Shown: piece after piece, positions 1-8,721 of the stretch
Position numbering within the stretch: position 1 is the stretch's first letter
Layout of the letters: every line of letters starts with the position of its first letter
From: Aliishimia sp039978895
GTDB lineage: Bacteria; Pseudomonadota; Alphaproteobacteria; Rhodobacterales; Rhodobacteraceae
Direction of reading: 5' to 3'
Length of the DNA: 64,000 bases
Assembly (NCBI GenBank): GCA_039978895.1
Contig: JBDWAL010000033.1
Span: 197,371 to 261,370, forward strand
Notes under the pieces: model-generated
Databases searched by the model: none
Told to the model about the DNA's origin: nothing
What the model saw: the letters and a program-made list of their open reading frames with translations, nothing else
Made by a program: the position numbers and the translations under genes

Positions 1-2
1 CG

Positions 3-668
3 ATCTTGGAAGCTGTAACGCCTAAAACGCGACTTGTGTTTCTTGCAAACCCGAGCAATCCAACTGGCACGATGATCAACGCTGGAGATGTCGCGCGTTT
101 GGCTGAAGCACTGCCCGAGAACTGCCTATTGGTGCTGGATGGTGCATATGCGGAATATGTCGAAGGTTATGATGGCGGAGCGGCGCTAGTTGAAGCGCGG
201 GACAATGTTGTGATGACGCGAACCTTCTCTAAAATCTATGGGTTGGGTGCGTTGCGCATCGGCTGGGGGTATGCGCCTCAGGTGATCATTGACGTGCTGA
301 ACCGGATGCGCGGACCATTTAATGTGACCGCTTCGGCTTTGGCCGCTGCGGAAGCTGCCATTCGGGATGTGGCTTATACAGATCATTGCCGCGCACAAAA
401 TGCGCAGTGGCGCAGTTGGCTGGCCGAACACTTAGCAGAATTGGGTGTTCCATCCGACATTTCGCTGACCAACTTCATTTTGGCCCGTTTCGCAGATGCC
501 GCCGAAGCCGACGCATGCGAAGCGCATCTGTCATCAGAAGGGCTAATCGTGCGCAAAGTCGGCGGCTACGGTCTGTCCGACGCGTTGCGGATCACCGTCG
601 GTGACGAGGCTGCGTGCCGCAGAGTTGTGGACAGCGTTCGCGCATTCAAGAATGGGCCCGCAACATGA
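3..668 (+). CDS. hisC: Histidinol-phosphate aminotransferase, 3' part (5' end outside window)
   Basis: This is a class I/II PLP-dependent aminotransferase of the HisC family, converting imidazole-acetol phosphate to histidinol phosphate and in many bacteria also acting on aromatic substrates. The reading frame is open from the first bases, so the start lies upstream. Visible family marks are SNPTGT near the beginning and RTFSKIYGLGALRIGW, which carries the PLP-binding lysine. About 220 residues remain of the usual ~360, i.e. the large domain's second half and the small domain. The stop overlaps the tyrC start (ATGA), so the two are probably cotranscribed, which fits a role in tyrosine or phenylalanine transamination as well as histidine synthesis. 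Confidence 0.93.
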   Translation: MLEAVTPKTRLVFLANPSNPTGTMINAGDVARLAEALPENCLLVLDGAYAEYVEGYDGGAALVEARDNVVMTRTFSKIYGLGALRIGWGYAPQVIIDVLNRMRGPFNVTASALAAAEAAIRDVAYTDHCRAQNAQWRSWLAEHLAELGVPSDISLTNFILARFADAAEADACEAHLSSEGLIVRKVGGYGLSDALRITVGDEAACRRVVDSVRAFKNGPAT

Positions 669-1582
669 GCATATTGTACAAACGTGTGGCGTTAATTGGA
701 CTTGGATTGATCGCGGGATCGATGGCGTATGCGATGCGGCGTGCAGGTGTTGCTGGAGAAATCGCAGGATATGCCCGATCCGTTGAAACGCGCGACACCG
801 TTCGCGAGCTTGGGTTTTGTGATCAAGTTTGTGACAGTATAGCAGAGGTTTGCGAGGGCGCCGACCTTGTGGTTTTGGCTGTGCCTGTGGGTGTCATGGG
901 CGATGTGGCCGCAGAAATTGGCCCCTACCTTGCGCCCGGCGCGACGGTAACGGACGTTGGCTCTGTCAAGCGAGATGTCATCGAAAAGGTGGGGCCAAAT
1001 TTACCCGACCATGTACATTTTGTGCCAGCGCACCCTTTAGCCGGAACAGAACACAGCGGGCCAAATGCCGGGTTTGCAGAGTTGTTTGACCAAAGGTGGT
1101 GTTTGATTGTGCCGCCCGAAGGCACTGACAGAGATGCGGTTGCGCGTTTGCGGACTTACTGGGAAGCGCTTGGGTCTTATGTTGAGGAAATGGAGCCGGA
1201 TCACCACGATTTGGTGTTGGCCGTGACAAGCCACGCGCCGCACTTGATTGCTTACACGATGGTTGGGGTCGCTGATGACTTGCGACGTGTCACAGACACA
1301 GAAGTGATCAAGTACTCGGCCGCTGGATTTCGGGATTTCACGCGGATCGCAGCAAGCGACCCGACGATGTGGCGTGATGTGTTCTTGACCAACAAAGAAG
1401 CAACGTTGGAAATCTTGGGACGGTTCACCGAAGAATTGTTCGCATTGCAACGGGCTATTCGAACAGGGGATGGTGATCATTTGTTCGACTATTTCACACG
1501 CACGCGGGCCATTCGCCGTAGCATCATTGAAGCCGGGCAAGACACGGATGCCCCAAACTTTGGACGGAACAAAAAGCCATGA
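665..1582 (+). CDS. tyrC: Prephenate/arogenate dehydrogenase
   Basis: NAD(P)-dependent oxidoreductase of tyrosine synthesis, oxidatively decarboxylating prephenate (or arogenate). The Rossmann motif GLGLIAGS is at residues 12-19, followed by the family block containing AHPLAGTEHSGP and SHAPHLIAY in the helical half. I place the start at the ATG overlapping the hisC stop (ATGA). An in-frame ATG further upstream would add 17 residues lying inside hisC, and they do not fit the family. Length 305 residues, normal for the stand-alone enzyme without chorismate mutase. The 3' end overlaps the next gene by ATGA. Confidence 0.93.
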   Translation: MSILYKRVALIGLGLIAGSMAYAMRRAGVAGEIAGYARSVETRDTVRELGFCDQVCDSIAEVCEGADLVVLAVPVGVMGDVAAEIGPYLAPGATVTDVGSVKRDVIEKVGPNLPDHVHFVPAHPLAGTEHSGPNAGFAELFDQRWCLIVPPEGTDRDAVARLRTYWEALGSYVEEMEPDHHDLVLAVTSHAPHLIAYTMVGVADDLRRVTDTEVIKYSAAGFRDFTRIAASDPTMWRDVFLTNKEATLEILGRFTEELFALQRAIRTGDGDHLFDYFTRTRAIRRSIIEAGQDTDAPNFGRNKKP

Positions 1583-2346
1583 AAGCTATGATATTCCTGG
1601 TGATGCTAGCAGGCGGCGGGTCGGCTGCCGAGTTAAACAGCTCGCTGCGTCCCGTCGCCCGTATCGTGCCCGTGGCTGTTGTTGCACAGTCGCAACCTGA
1701 ACCCGCTCTTTTGCTGGCAACCGCTGACATTAGTGTTCAAGCTGCAAGCCTGTCGCTGCGTCCGGCGTTGCGCCCTCGCAGTATTGAGCAAAAAGCGATG
1801 GCCAAAAGGCGCGAACAAAGACGCGGCGCTGTGTGTGGCGATGTAGACATTCAAGGTGAGGCCGTTGGCTTTGTGCCAGGACGGATAAACGGGTGCGGGA
1901 TCAAGGATGCGGTGAAAATACGCGCGGTCTCTGGAATTTCTTTGTCGCAAGAGGCTGTTGTCGATTGCGGGACCGCCAAAGCACTGAAATCTTGGGTGAA
2001 CAAAAGCGCCAAACCTGCGCTGCGCAATACGGGTGGCGGCCTTAAGCAATTGAAGGTCGCGGCGCATTACGCGTGCCGGACGCGCAACAATCAAGCGGGC
2101 GGGAAAATCTCGGAACATGGGCGCGGACGGGCGATCGATATATCCGGCTTTCATTTGAACGATGGCAGTCTTGTCACCGTTCTAAAGGGGTGGAACGCGC
2201 CGTCGACATCCAAAGCGATGCGCAAAATGCACAAGGATGCGTGCGGCCCCTTCGGGACTGTCCTTGGCCCTAATTCTGATCGGTTTCACAAAGACCATTT
2301 TCATTTTGACACTGCGCGATATCGAAGTGGCCCTTATTGCCGTTGA
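1579..2346 (+). CDS. Extensin-like C-terminal domain protein, exported
   Basis: A 255-residue protein with a short hydrophobic N-terminus (signal peptide, roughly residues 1-18), a low-complexity stretch to about residue 90, and an extensin-like C-terminal domain. The domain shows SEHGRGRAIDISGF and FHKDHFHFD, the His/Asp pattern of this peptidoglycan-associated, metallopeptidase-like fold, plus several cysteines that probably form disulfides in the periplasm. Substrate and activity are not known for the family. It starts inside the tyrC stop (ATGA), an arrangement that suggests cotranscription, although no metabolic link to tyrosine synthesis is apparent. Confidence 0.85.
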   Translation: MKAMIFLVMLAGGGSAAELNSSLRPVARIVPVAVVAQSQPEPALLLATADISVQAASLSLRPALRPRSIEQKAMAKRREQRRGAVCGDVDIQGEAVGFVPGRINGCGIKDAVKIRAVSGISLSQEAVVDCGTAKALKSWVNKSAKPALRNTGGGLKQLKVAAHYACRTRNNQAGGKISEHGRGRAIDISGFHLNDGSLVTVLKGWNAPSTSKAMRKMHKDACGPFGTVLGPNSDRFHKDHFHFDTARYRSGPYCR

Positions 2347-2359
2347 TGTCCGAAGTCGG

Positions 2360-3367
2360 CTAGCGGATTTGGACGCGCGGTGCTGATCCGAGGGGAATAA
2401 ACCCTAACCGGATCAAGCCGCTGTCCAATGTTAGAGTAACGTCAAGATCGTTGGTTTTACCAGAACCAGCCGCGAGACTGGACAAAACCCCCTGAGCGGT
2501 TTGTCTTAAGTCCGTTGGAAGTACGCCCGAAGTTTCCGCAATATCCAACATGGCTTCCCAGTTTTCCGCCCTGATGGTGATGTTCCCACTGACGATGCCC
2601 AGTGGATCCACATCCATGATCCCTTTGATGCGCAAACGGACGTCACCCCAATGAGCTTCCATGTTTTGAAGTTGGATATGTCGAGGTTGCGGGCGACGTT
2701 CTTCAAGGGCTTGTCTATCCCAAGGACGATCAAAACGAATTTCACTTTTCACTTGGAAGGCTGTGAAGACAAGCGGCCAATCATCTGGGATCGCCAACGC
2801 GCCTCTTGGAACCGCGCCTGGGGTAAATTGGCCGATGTTTAGGGCAATATAATAGGTTTCTCGGATCTCGGTTTGTTGCATTCGAAGCTCTGACGCATCG
2901 CCTGCGATCAGCCCACCGTCTGGTCCGTCGATGCGAAATGGGCCAGAGGTAAAGGACAAGTTTTCCAACTCAAGTTGAGGTCCAGGAGTAAGATTCAAAT
3001 CTGCTTGGCTGGTATCTAAATGCAGCGCCACCGTTTGTTCTGGCGTCGCGAAATTGATTGGCCCGTCTGGAAATAAGAGGCGGACATCACCCGGCCATAT
3101 TGTTCTTAGAGCAAGTGTTAATTGATCCAATTTGACAGCCAAACCTGTGTTGGGATCCGCAAAAGCGGGAGCCTCCAAAACGGTTCGTATCTCGTTAGGG
3201 AACCCTTCTGAGCGGATAGCTGAGACATCTGCCTGCCAGCCATCAGATCGCCGCGTGTCCAGCCAGTTTTGCAACCCGGATGTCACCGACACGCTCGCAA
3301 GCCCCCACCAGCCGCAATATAGCAGGGCAAGAAATACAAACAGCCAGAGTACCTTGCGCATTACCAC
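2360..3367 (-). CDS. DUF2125 family protein, exported or membrane-anchored
   Basis: A 335-residue protein with one N-terminal hydrophobic segment (about residues 5-22, LWLFVFLALLYCGWW) followed by a beta-rich soluble region. The order of SVTSGLQNWLDTRRSDGW near the N-terminus and repeated 'LPDGPI'-like strands fits DUF2125, a Rhodobacterales/Rhizobiales family thought to face the periplasm. No catalytic residues can be picked out. The start could be either of two close methionines (MVMRK). It converges with the extensin-like gene 13 bases away and is divergent from the ChaC-like gene, so it is probably its own transcription unit. Confidence 0.8.
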   Translation of the reverse strand: MVMRKVLWLFVFLALLYCGWWGLASVSVTSGLQNWLDTRRSDGWQADVSAIRSEGFPNEIRTVLEAPAFADPNTGLAVKLDQLTLALRTIWPGDVRLLFPDGPINFATPEQTVALHLDTSQADLNLTPGPQLELENLSFTSGPFRIDGPDGGLIAGDASELRMQQTEIRETYYIALNIGQFTPGAVPRGALAIPDDWPLVFTAFQVKSEIRFDRPWDRQALEERRPQPRHIQLQNMEAHWGDVRLRIKGIMDVDPLGIVSGNITIRAENWEAMLDIAETSGVLPTDLRQTAQGVLSSLAAGSGKTNDLDVTLTLDSGLIRLGFIPLGSAPRVQIR

Positions 3368-3422
3368 CCTTTCGCTTTGCTTTACGCGGGTTTACAGGGG
3401 AAGAAACGAAAGGACCAGTGTG

Positions 3423-3965
3423 ATGGCGATGTGGGTGTTTGGATATGGCAGCCTGTTGTGGAACCCCGGCTTTGAGGTCGCAGAGCAGGTCATTGCGCGA
3501 CTTCCAGACTATGCGCGGTCGTTTTGTATGTGGTCAATCCATCACCGTGGTTCCGAAGAAAACCCGGGTCTTGTTCTCGCGCTCGACACGGTTTCTGGGG
3601 CATCATGTGAAGGCGTTGCGCTGCGGGTTGCTGACGGCGCAGAAGAGGCCACATTGGCTTATCTGCGTGAACGCGAGCTGATTTCGTCGGCTTATGAAGA
3701 GCATAACGTTAGTCTTGATCTGACCGACGGACGGCAGGTCACTGCGATTGCTTATGTTATCAACCAAAATCACGAACAATATTGTGCTGGGATGGCCTTG
3801 GAAAAGCAGGCGCAAGTTATTGCGCATGCTGTTGGGGGAATGGGCGCAAATACGGAGTATTTGTTTAACACAGCAAGCCATTTACGCGGCATTGGGCTGG
3901 TTGACGGGGAACTGGACTGGTTGGTACGCCGCGTTAAAGCGATAGAAGGCAAAGAGACCACATAA
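3423..3965 (+). CDS. chaC: Gamma-glutamylcyclotransferase, ChaC family
   Basis: Predicted cytoplasmic enzyme cleaving glutathione to 5-oxoproline and Cys-Gly. The N-terminal motif VFGYGSLLWNPGF is the ChaC/GGCT substrate loop, and the central 'RELISSAYEEHNVSLDL' region matches ChaC, where the catalytic glutamate of this family lies. Length 180 residues. I chose the ATG at 3423 because AAAGGA lies about 8-13 bases upstream and the motif begins right after; an open frame continues upstream into the opposite-strand DUF2125 gene but has no family resemblance. A second ATG two codons later is possible. Confidence 0.88.
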   Translation: MAMWVFGYGSLLWNPGFEVAEQVIARLPDYARSFCMWSIHHRGSEENPGLVLALDTVSGASCEGVALRVADGAEEATLAYLRERELISSAYEEHNVSLDLTDGRQVTAIAYVINQNHEQYCAGMALEKQAQVIAHAVGGMGANTEYLFNTASHLRGIGLVDGELDWLVRRVKAIEGKETT

Positions 3966-4051
3966 ATTCTTGGCGTTTTGCTGTAGTTTTGGTGTAATAT
4001 TCGCGGACGATCACAAGAAAAGCGCCCGGATCAACCGGGTTGGAGCAGAAA

Positions 4052-5242
4052 ATGGCGAAAGCGGAGCGCAAAGCCCGACCACAATTCTCGCAACCTGTGC
4101 GGCAGATCACCCTGATGCTATTGTCGCTGGGCTTGAGCGGCTTTGGCGCGGTGTTGGCGTTACCCAGCGTGTTGCCCGTGTTCCAAGCGAACCCGTACCT
4201 GAATGGGTTTATCCTGTTTGTGTTCCTTCTGGGTGTGATCACTTGTTTTTGGCAGTTGGCGCAATTGATCGTCTCTGTGCGCTGGATCGAAAGGTTCGCC
4301 GCAGATGCTGCAGACCACGGCAAGGCGCCACAGATGTTGGCCCCCTTGGCGACTTTGTTGCGGTCGCGTGGCGCGCGCTCACAGATCAATTCGTCTTCCA
4401 CGCGATCGATCCTTGATTCAGTTGCCCAACGCATTGATGAGGCGCGCGAAATTACGCGCTACATTGTGAACCTTCTGATTTTCTTGGGTCTCCTGGGTAC
4501 GTTTTACGGCCTTGCCACAACGGTTCCTGCCGTTGTCGACACAATCCGCAGTCTTGCACCGCAAGAAGGTGAAGGCGGCGTCGATGTGTTTAATCGTCTG
4601 ATGGTTGGCCTTGAGGCGCAGTTGGGTGGCATGGGCGTGGCCTTCGCGTCCTCGCTCCTTGGACTTGCGGGCTCTTTGGTTGTGGGGCTGCTGGAACTGT
4701 TTGCGAGCCACGGTCAGAACCGTTTTTACCGCGAACTCGAAGAATGGTTGAGCACGATCACGCGTGTTGGCTTTGCGTCCGGCGAAGAAGGTAGCAGTGG
4801 TGAAAGCGGTGCTATAGCTGGTATGATGGACCACATGGCCGAGCAGATGGAAAGCCTGCAGCAGATGTTCACACAGTCGGATGTGAGCCGCTCAATGTTG
4901 GAGGAAAAGCTAGGTCGCCTCGCAGATGCCGTAAGTCAATTGGCAGACAAATCCGACACGGGGGGCGGTGCATCCGAAGCTCTGAGCCGTGTAGCTGACG
5001 GGCAGGAAAAACTGGTTGAGTTGTTCGCCGCACAAGGCCCCGGCGATGGGATTGACGCGGAAAGCCGAATGCGGTTGCGCTCTATTGATGTGCAAATGTT
5101 AAGGATTTTGGAAGAAATAAGCGCGGGGCGTCAGGAAAGTATGACAGAACTGCGCGGAGACCTGAATTCCCTGATCAAGGTGATGCAGGGCGAGAGAGCA
5201 CAGCCACGCAAGCTGCGCGCGAAATCTGGGCCGGAAAGCTAA
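4052..5242 (+). CDS. MotA/TolQ/ExbB-type proton channel subunit
   Basis: A 396-residue inner-membrane protein with four predicted membrane helices at about 18-40, 50-72, 136-155 and 192-216. The third and fourth carry LLGTFYGLATTVPAV and GGMGVAFASSLLGLAGS, the pore-lining signature of the MotA/TolQ/ExbB superfamily. After the last helix comes a ~180-residue cytoplasmic, partly coiled-coil tail. The ATG at 4052 is preceded by GGAG at proper spacing; the TTG four codons upstream is less likely. The next gene, three bases downstream, encodes the matching MotB/OmpA-like partner, so together they should form a proton-driven stator. No flagellar or Tol genes are nearby. Confidence 0.85.
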   Translation: MAKAERKARPQFSQPVRQITLMLLSLGLSGFGAVLALPSVLPVFQANPYLNGFILFVFLLGVITCFWQLAQLIVSVRWIERFAADAADHGKAPQMLAPLATLLRSRGARSQINSSSTRSILDSVAQRIDEAREITRYIVNLLIFLGLLGTFYGLATTVPAVVDTIRSLAPQEGEGGVDVFNRLMVGLEAQLGGMGVAFASSLLGLAGSLVVGLLELFASHGQNRFYRELEEWLSTITRVGFASGEEGSSGESGAIAGMMDHMAEQMESLQQMFTQSDVSRSMLEEKLGRLADAVSQLADKSDTGGGASEALSRVADGQEKLVELFAAQGPGDGIDAESRMRLRSIDVQMLRILEEISAGRQESMTELRGDLNSLIKVMQGERAQPRKLRAKSGPES

Positions 5243-5245
5243 GCC

Positions 5246-7687
5246 ATGGCCTTATCGCGTCGCACAGGACAGCGTTTTCAGGCCTCAATCTGGCCGGGGT
5301 TCGTGGATGCGATGTCGGGGCTTTTACTGGTCCTGTTTTTTGTCTTGTCCATTTTTATGGTGGTTCAATTTACTCTTAGCGAAACGATTGATGGTCAAGA
5401 GACTGAGTTGGATCAACTGGGCGGCGAAATCGCAGCGTTGGCGCAGGCTTTGGGTGTTCAAGAACAACAAAGCGCGCAATTACAGACCCGTGTCGGCGAA
5501 CTGACGGCCTCATTGGACGACGCGCAAAGTCGTGTTGCGGCACTTACTGCACAGCGGGATCAAAGTGCGGCTGCTTTGGCTCAGGCAGAAACACGCATAA
5601 CATCCTTTGAAGCACAAGTTGCCGCTTTGATTTCTGATCGGGACGGCGCGTTGGATCGTGCTCAAGCTTTGGAAATAGCCCAAGCGGAATTACTCTCGGA
5701 GCAAGAGGCGCTAAATCTTGCCTTGGCACAAACGAGGGATGAGGTTGACGCTGGGGTTGAAGCGGCTCGGTTGGCAGCAGCGCAAAAAGAAGCGCTGGAA
5801 GCGTTGATCACTGACTTGGAAACACGTGCCGAAGATGCCGAACAAACTGTGCAAACTCAAGCTGAGGCATTGGAAACTGTTCAGGAGGCATTGAGTGCGG
5901 AAGAAACGGCGCGTTTGACCGAAGCAGCCGCCGCAGAAGCGCTTCGCGAGCGACTTGCCAATGCGGATGCTGAACTGACTGCGATGACGTTGTCACTCGA
6001 AGCGCAACGCAAGGACGCCGAAGACACGCTGACGTTGTTGGCTGCGGCCGAGGCGGTTCAAGACGATTTGGACGAAAAATTGATTTTGGCGTTGCTGCAA
6101 ATCCAAGGCCTTGAAACGGATCAATCCGCAAGTCAACAATCCACGATTGAGCTGCAAGGACGCGTCGCAGAATTGGAAACTGAAACGCAGGTTTTGAATG
6201 CTCAACTCGCCACCGCATTGTCAACGATCCAACAATTGGAGAGTGCGCAATCCTCCGTTAATCTTAGCGCCAGTGCCGCGCAAAATCGTGTGATAGTCTT
6301 GGAAGCTGAGGCGCAAGGTTTGAACACGCAACTCGCCGTTGCTTTGTCCACGATTCAGCAACTCGAAACGGCGCAATCTTCGGCCAATCTTAGTGCCAGT
6401 TCGGCCCAATCGCGTGTCGTTGAATTGGAAGCCGAAACACAAAGTCTGAACGCAAGGCTCGCCACGGCTTTATCGACGATCCAAAACCTTGAAACGGCAG
6501 AGACTTCAGCCAGCCAAAATGCGAGATCCGCACAATCGCGCGTGGCTGAACTTGAGGCAGAAACGCTAAGCTTGAACGAGAGACTTGCCACGGCCCTCAC
6601 GGCGGTTCAACGGTTGGAACTTGCACAGTCGTCTGCCAACTTGACGGCCACGGATGCGCAATCGCGTGTTGTGGAACTAGAGATGGAACTCAGTCAAATA
6701 ACCAAAAAAGCAGAAAACTTGGCTCAAACATCTGCGGTATTACAGCAAGAAAGAGCCGAACTTCGTCGTGAGCGCGAAACGCTACAAGCCGAACTTACGC
6801 GTTTGCGCGGTAACAGTGAAAGCGCTGAAGTCGATCGCAAAGCGCTAAGGGCACAGTTGGCGCAAGCTTTGGCGGCCAAGTTGGCGGCTGAGCAACAAGC
6901 TGGTGCGCAGACAGAGGAAGCGGATTGGCGCGCAGCTTTGCTCGCGACTGCCCAGCAAGCGCTTACGGAGGAAAAAGCAGTCAGTCTTGAAGCGCAACGC
7001 CAAACAACGCTTCTCAATCAGCAAGTTGCCGCACTTCGAACTCAATTGAATGAACTTCAGGGGCTGTTGGATGAAGCGCGCGCAGAAGATGTCGCCAAGG
7101 ATGTACAACTGCAGTCGTTAGGATCAGAGTTGAACACTGCTTTGGCGCGTGTTGCCGCCGAAGAGCGGCGTAGGCGGCAATTGGAAGAGGTGGAACGCCA
7201 ACGCATTGAGGCAGAAGCCCAAGATCTTGAAAAGTACCGTTCGGAATTCTTTGGACAGCTTCGCGACCTGCTTGGGACGCAAGATGGGGTCAGGATTGTC
7301 GGTGATCGTTTCGTGTTCTCATCCGAAGTCTTGTTCGCGCCCGGTGCTGCAAACTTGTCAGCGGAAGGTGAAGGTGAAATTGCTAAGATCGCCTCTATAC
7401 TACGTGAAGTTTCCGATGACATCCCCGCCGGGATTGATTGGGTTTTGCAAGTCGATGGGCATACAGACAATGTTCCCCTTTCAGGCCTTGGGCAGTTCGT
7501 TGACAATTGGGAACTCAGCCAAGCGCGGGCTCTGTCGGTGGTGCGATACATGGTGAATTTCCTTGGACTTCCACCTGCTCGCTTGTCAGCGAATGGGTTT
7601 GGACAATTTCAGCCGATCAATCAGGCAGACACACAAGAAGCCCGCGCCCAAAACCGCCGAATTGAGATCAAATTTACTGAAAAATAA
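5246..7687 (+). CDS. MotB/OmpA-like peptidoglycan-binding protein with long coiled coil
   Basis: An 813-residue partner of the preceding channel gene. Residues 16-42 form one membrane helix preceded by FVDAMSGLL with Asp21, the position of the proton-carrying aspartate in MotB/ExbD-type proteins. Residues ~45-690 are almost entirely heptad-patterned coiled coil rich in Ala, Gln, Glu and Leu. The C-terminus (~700-813) is an OmpA-like peptidoglycan-binding domain with VDGHTDNVPL and AQNRRIEI. The coiled coil includes exact 42-residue repeats (126 bp) from 6155. Flagellar MotB is ~300 residues, so the spacer here is far longer. A 'chromosome-segregation/SMC-like' label would rest only on the coiled coil. 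Confidence 0.85.
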   Translation: MALSRRTGQRFQASIWPGFVDAMSGLLLVLFFVLSIFMVVQFTLSETIDGQETELDQLGGEIAALAQALGVQEQQSAQLQTRVGELTASLDDAQSRVAALTAQRDQSAAALAQAETRITSFEAQVAALISDRDGALDRAQALEIAQAELLSEQEALNLALAQTRDEVDAGVEAARLAAAQKEALEALITDLETRAEDAEQTVQTQAEALETVQEALSAEETARLTEAAAAEALRERLANADAELTAMTLSLEAQRKDAEDTLTLLAAAEAVQDDLDEKLILALLQIQGLETDQSASQQSTIELQGRVAELETETQVLNAQLATALSTIQQLESAQSSVNLSASAAQNRVIVLEAEAQGLNTQLAVALSTIQQLETAQSSANLSASSAQSRVVELEAETQSLNARLATALSTIQNLETAETSASQNARSAQSRVAELEAETLSLNERLATALTAVQRLELAQSSANLTATDAQSRVVELEMELSQITKKAENLAQTSAVLQQERAELRRERETLQAELTRLRGNSESAEVDRKALRAQLAQALAAKLAAEQQAGAQTEEADWRAALLATAQQALTEEKAVSLEAQRQTTLLNQQVAALRTQLNELQGLLDEARAEDVAKDVQLQSLGSELNTALARVAAEERRRRQLEEVERQRIEAEAQDLEKYRSEFFGQLRDLLGTQDGVRIVGDRFVFSSEVLFAPGAANLSAEGEGEIAKIASILREVSDDIPAGIDWVLQVDGHTDNVPLSGLGQFVDNWELSQARALSVVRYMVNFLGLPPARLSANGFGQFQPINQADTQEARAQNRRIEIKFTEK
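6155..6700 (+). repeat. 126-bp tandem repeat inside the coiled-coil gene (four units plus partial fifth)
   Basis: Units begin at 6155, 6281, 6407, 6533 and 6659, exactly 126 bases apart, each starting with the codons for Q-(S/N/G)-R-V. The 42-residue unit (pattern QSRVVELEAETQSLNARLAT then ALSTIQ, LE, AQSSANLS) equals six heptads, so units can be gained or lost without breaking the coiled-coil register. The fifth copy fades after about 40 bases. Confidence 0.9.
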
Positions 7688-7734
7688 TATGCTTGAAGAC
7701 CATCCTTAAACACTCCGGTGAAGAAAGTGTTGGC

Positions 7735-8721
7735 CTAATTGGCGACCAAGACGGGTATGACGCTGTCGCTGATTACCACGCCTTTTCGAAGCAGCTGGGC
7801 AACCCCTTCGTAACGTCCCGGCTTGAACCAATCTGCATTGGCGGTTTTACGTCCACCTGCACGAAAGAACTGTGCCTGTGCGCGTTCAATTTCAAAGTCT
7901 GTAGTGAAAACGGTGACAGCATCGGCATTCGTGATCGACAATCGCATGATGTCGCCAACTTGGCTGCCAAATGCGAACCCCCAGAAAACAATAGCTGGAA
8001 CGTCAGCTGCCAATTTGTCTGAGTGCGCGGTTCCGGCCTTTATGTCGTCATACTCCGGTACGCTGCTCGCAAAACCCGCCGCTATCAATCCGCCAGGTTG
8101 ATAGGCGATCGGCGTGTCCCACAAAGTTTCACTTGGTACGCCGCAAGTCGCGGTCGCGTGAGGCGAGTAAGGGTCTATTTTAACGCCGTCTTTGCGAACT
8201 GAGAGGTGAATGTGAGGAAAGCTTGCACGTCCTGACATACCGACCAAACCCAGTGGATCGCCAGTGTCTATGATATCGCCAGATTTTACCTGAACTGAAT
8301 CCTTGCGTAGATGGCAATACTGTGTTTCCCACCCATCCTCATGTGCGATGACGACACCATTCCCACAATCGCGACCTTCCAGTGCAGCGCTGCCAGTATC
8401 AGGGTCAAAAACTTTGTCGGTCATGCCGTCGCGGACTGCTTTTACGACACCGGGGGCCGAAGCAGTGACACGCACACCTGATATCATTTCCTGCCATGAT
8501 CTTAAGGCGAAATCAGTGCCGCTATGCGTGTCGTAAGTCAGGTTCCCACAAGTATGGTCGTTGGCGTTACTAGTTGGGTCTTGATCAAGGTAGTACTGAA
8601 CATAACAGCGTTGATCTTCGCCCAAACTACAATCAATTGGTGGGACCAGAGTAAATGCCCCCGCCTGCTGAAAGCCGGCGAGGGAGAAAAGAACAGCTAA
8701 GGCATAAGCCCCCTGCATCAA
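7735..8721 (-). CDS. M23 family peptidoglycan metallopeptidase, secreted
   Basis: A 328-residue protein with a signal peptide (residues ~1-22, cleavage near AGA-FT). The LytM/M23 domain at ~85-190 has HSGTDFAL (first zinc ligands His and Asp) and HIHLSV (HxH), with GNGVVIAHEDGWETQYCHL between, so the zinc site is complete. Such enzymes cut peptide cross-links of murein in the periplasm. A C-terminal ~120 residues have beta character with no motif I recognise. The start overlaps the clpA stop by four bases (ATGA), so it is likely cotranscribed with clpA. Confidence 0.88.
   Translation of the reverse strand: MMQGAYALAVLFSLAGFQQAGAFTLVPPIDCSLGEDQRCYVQYYLDQDPTSNANDHTCGNLTYDTHSGTDFALRSWQEMISGVRVTASAPGVVKAVRDGMTDKVFDPDTGSAALEGRDCGNGVVIAHEDGWETQYCHLRKDSVQVKSGDIIDTGDPLGLVGMSGRASFPHIHLSVRKDGVKIDPYSPHATATCGVPSETLWDTPIAYQPGGLIAAGFASSVPEYDDIKAGTAHSDKLAADVPAIVFWGFAFGSQVGDIMRLSITNADAVTVFTTDFEIERAQAQFFRAGGRKTANADWFKPGRYEGVAQLLRKGVVISDSVIPVLVAN

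Noticed and set aside
4052..7687. Complete Zorya defence system
   Set aside because: Only motor-like subunits are present; neither a helicase nor a nuclease effector adjoins, and the neighbours are envelope or housekeeping genes.
7709..7732. AACACT...AGTGTT hairpin between the stator pair and the M23 gene
   Set aside because: Only a 6-bp stem without a U tract; not enough for a terminator.
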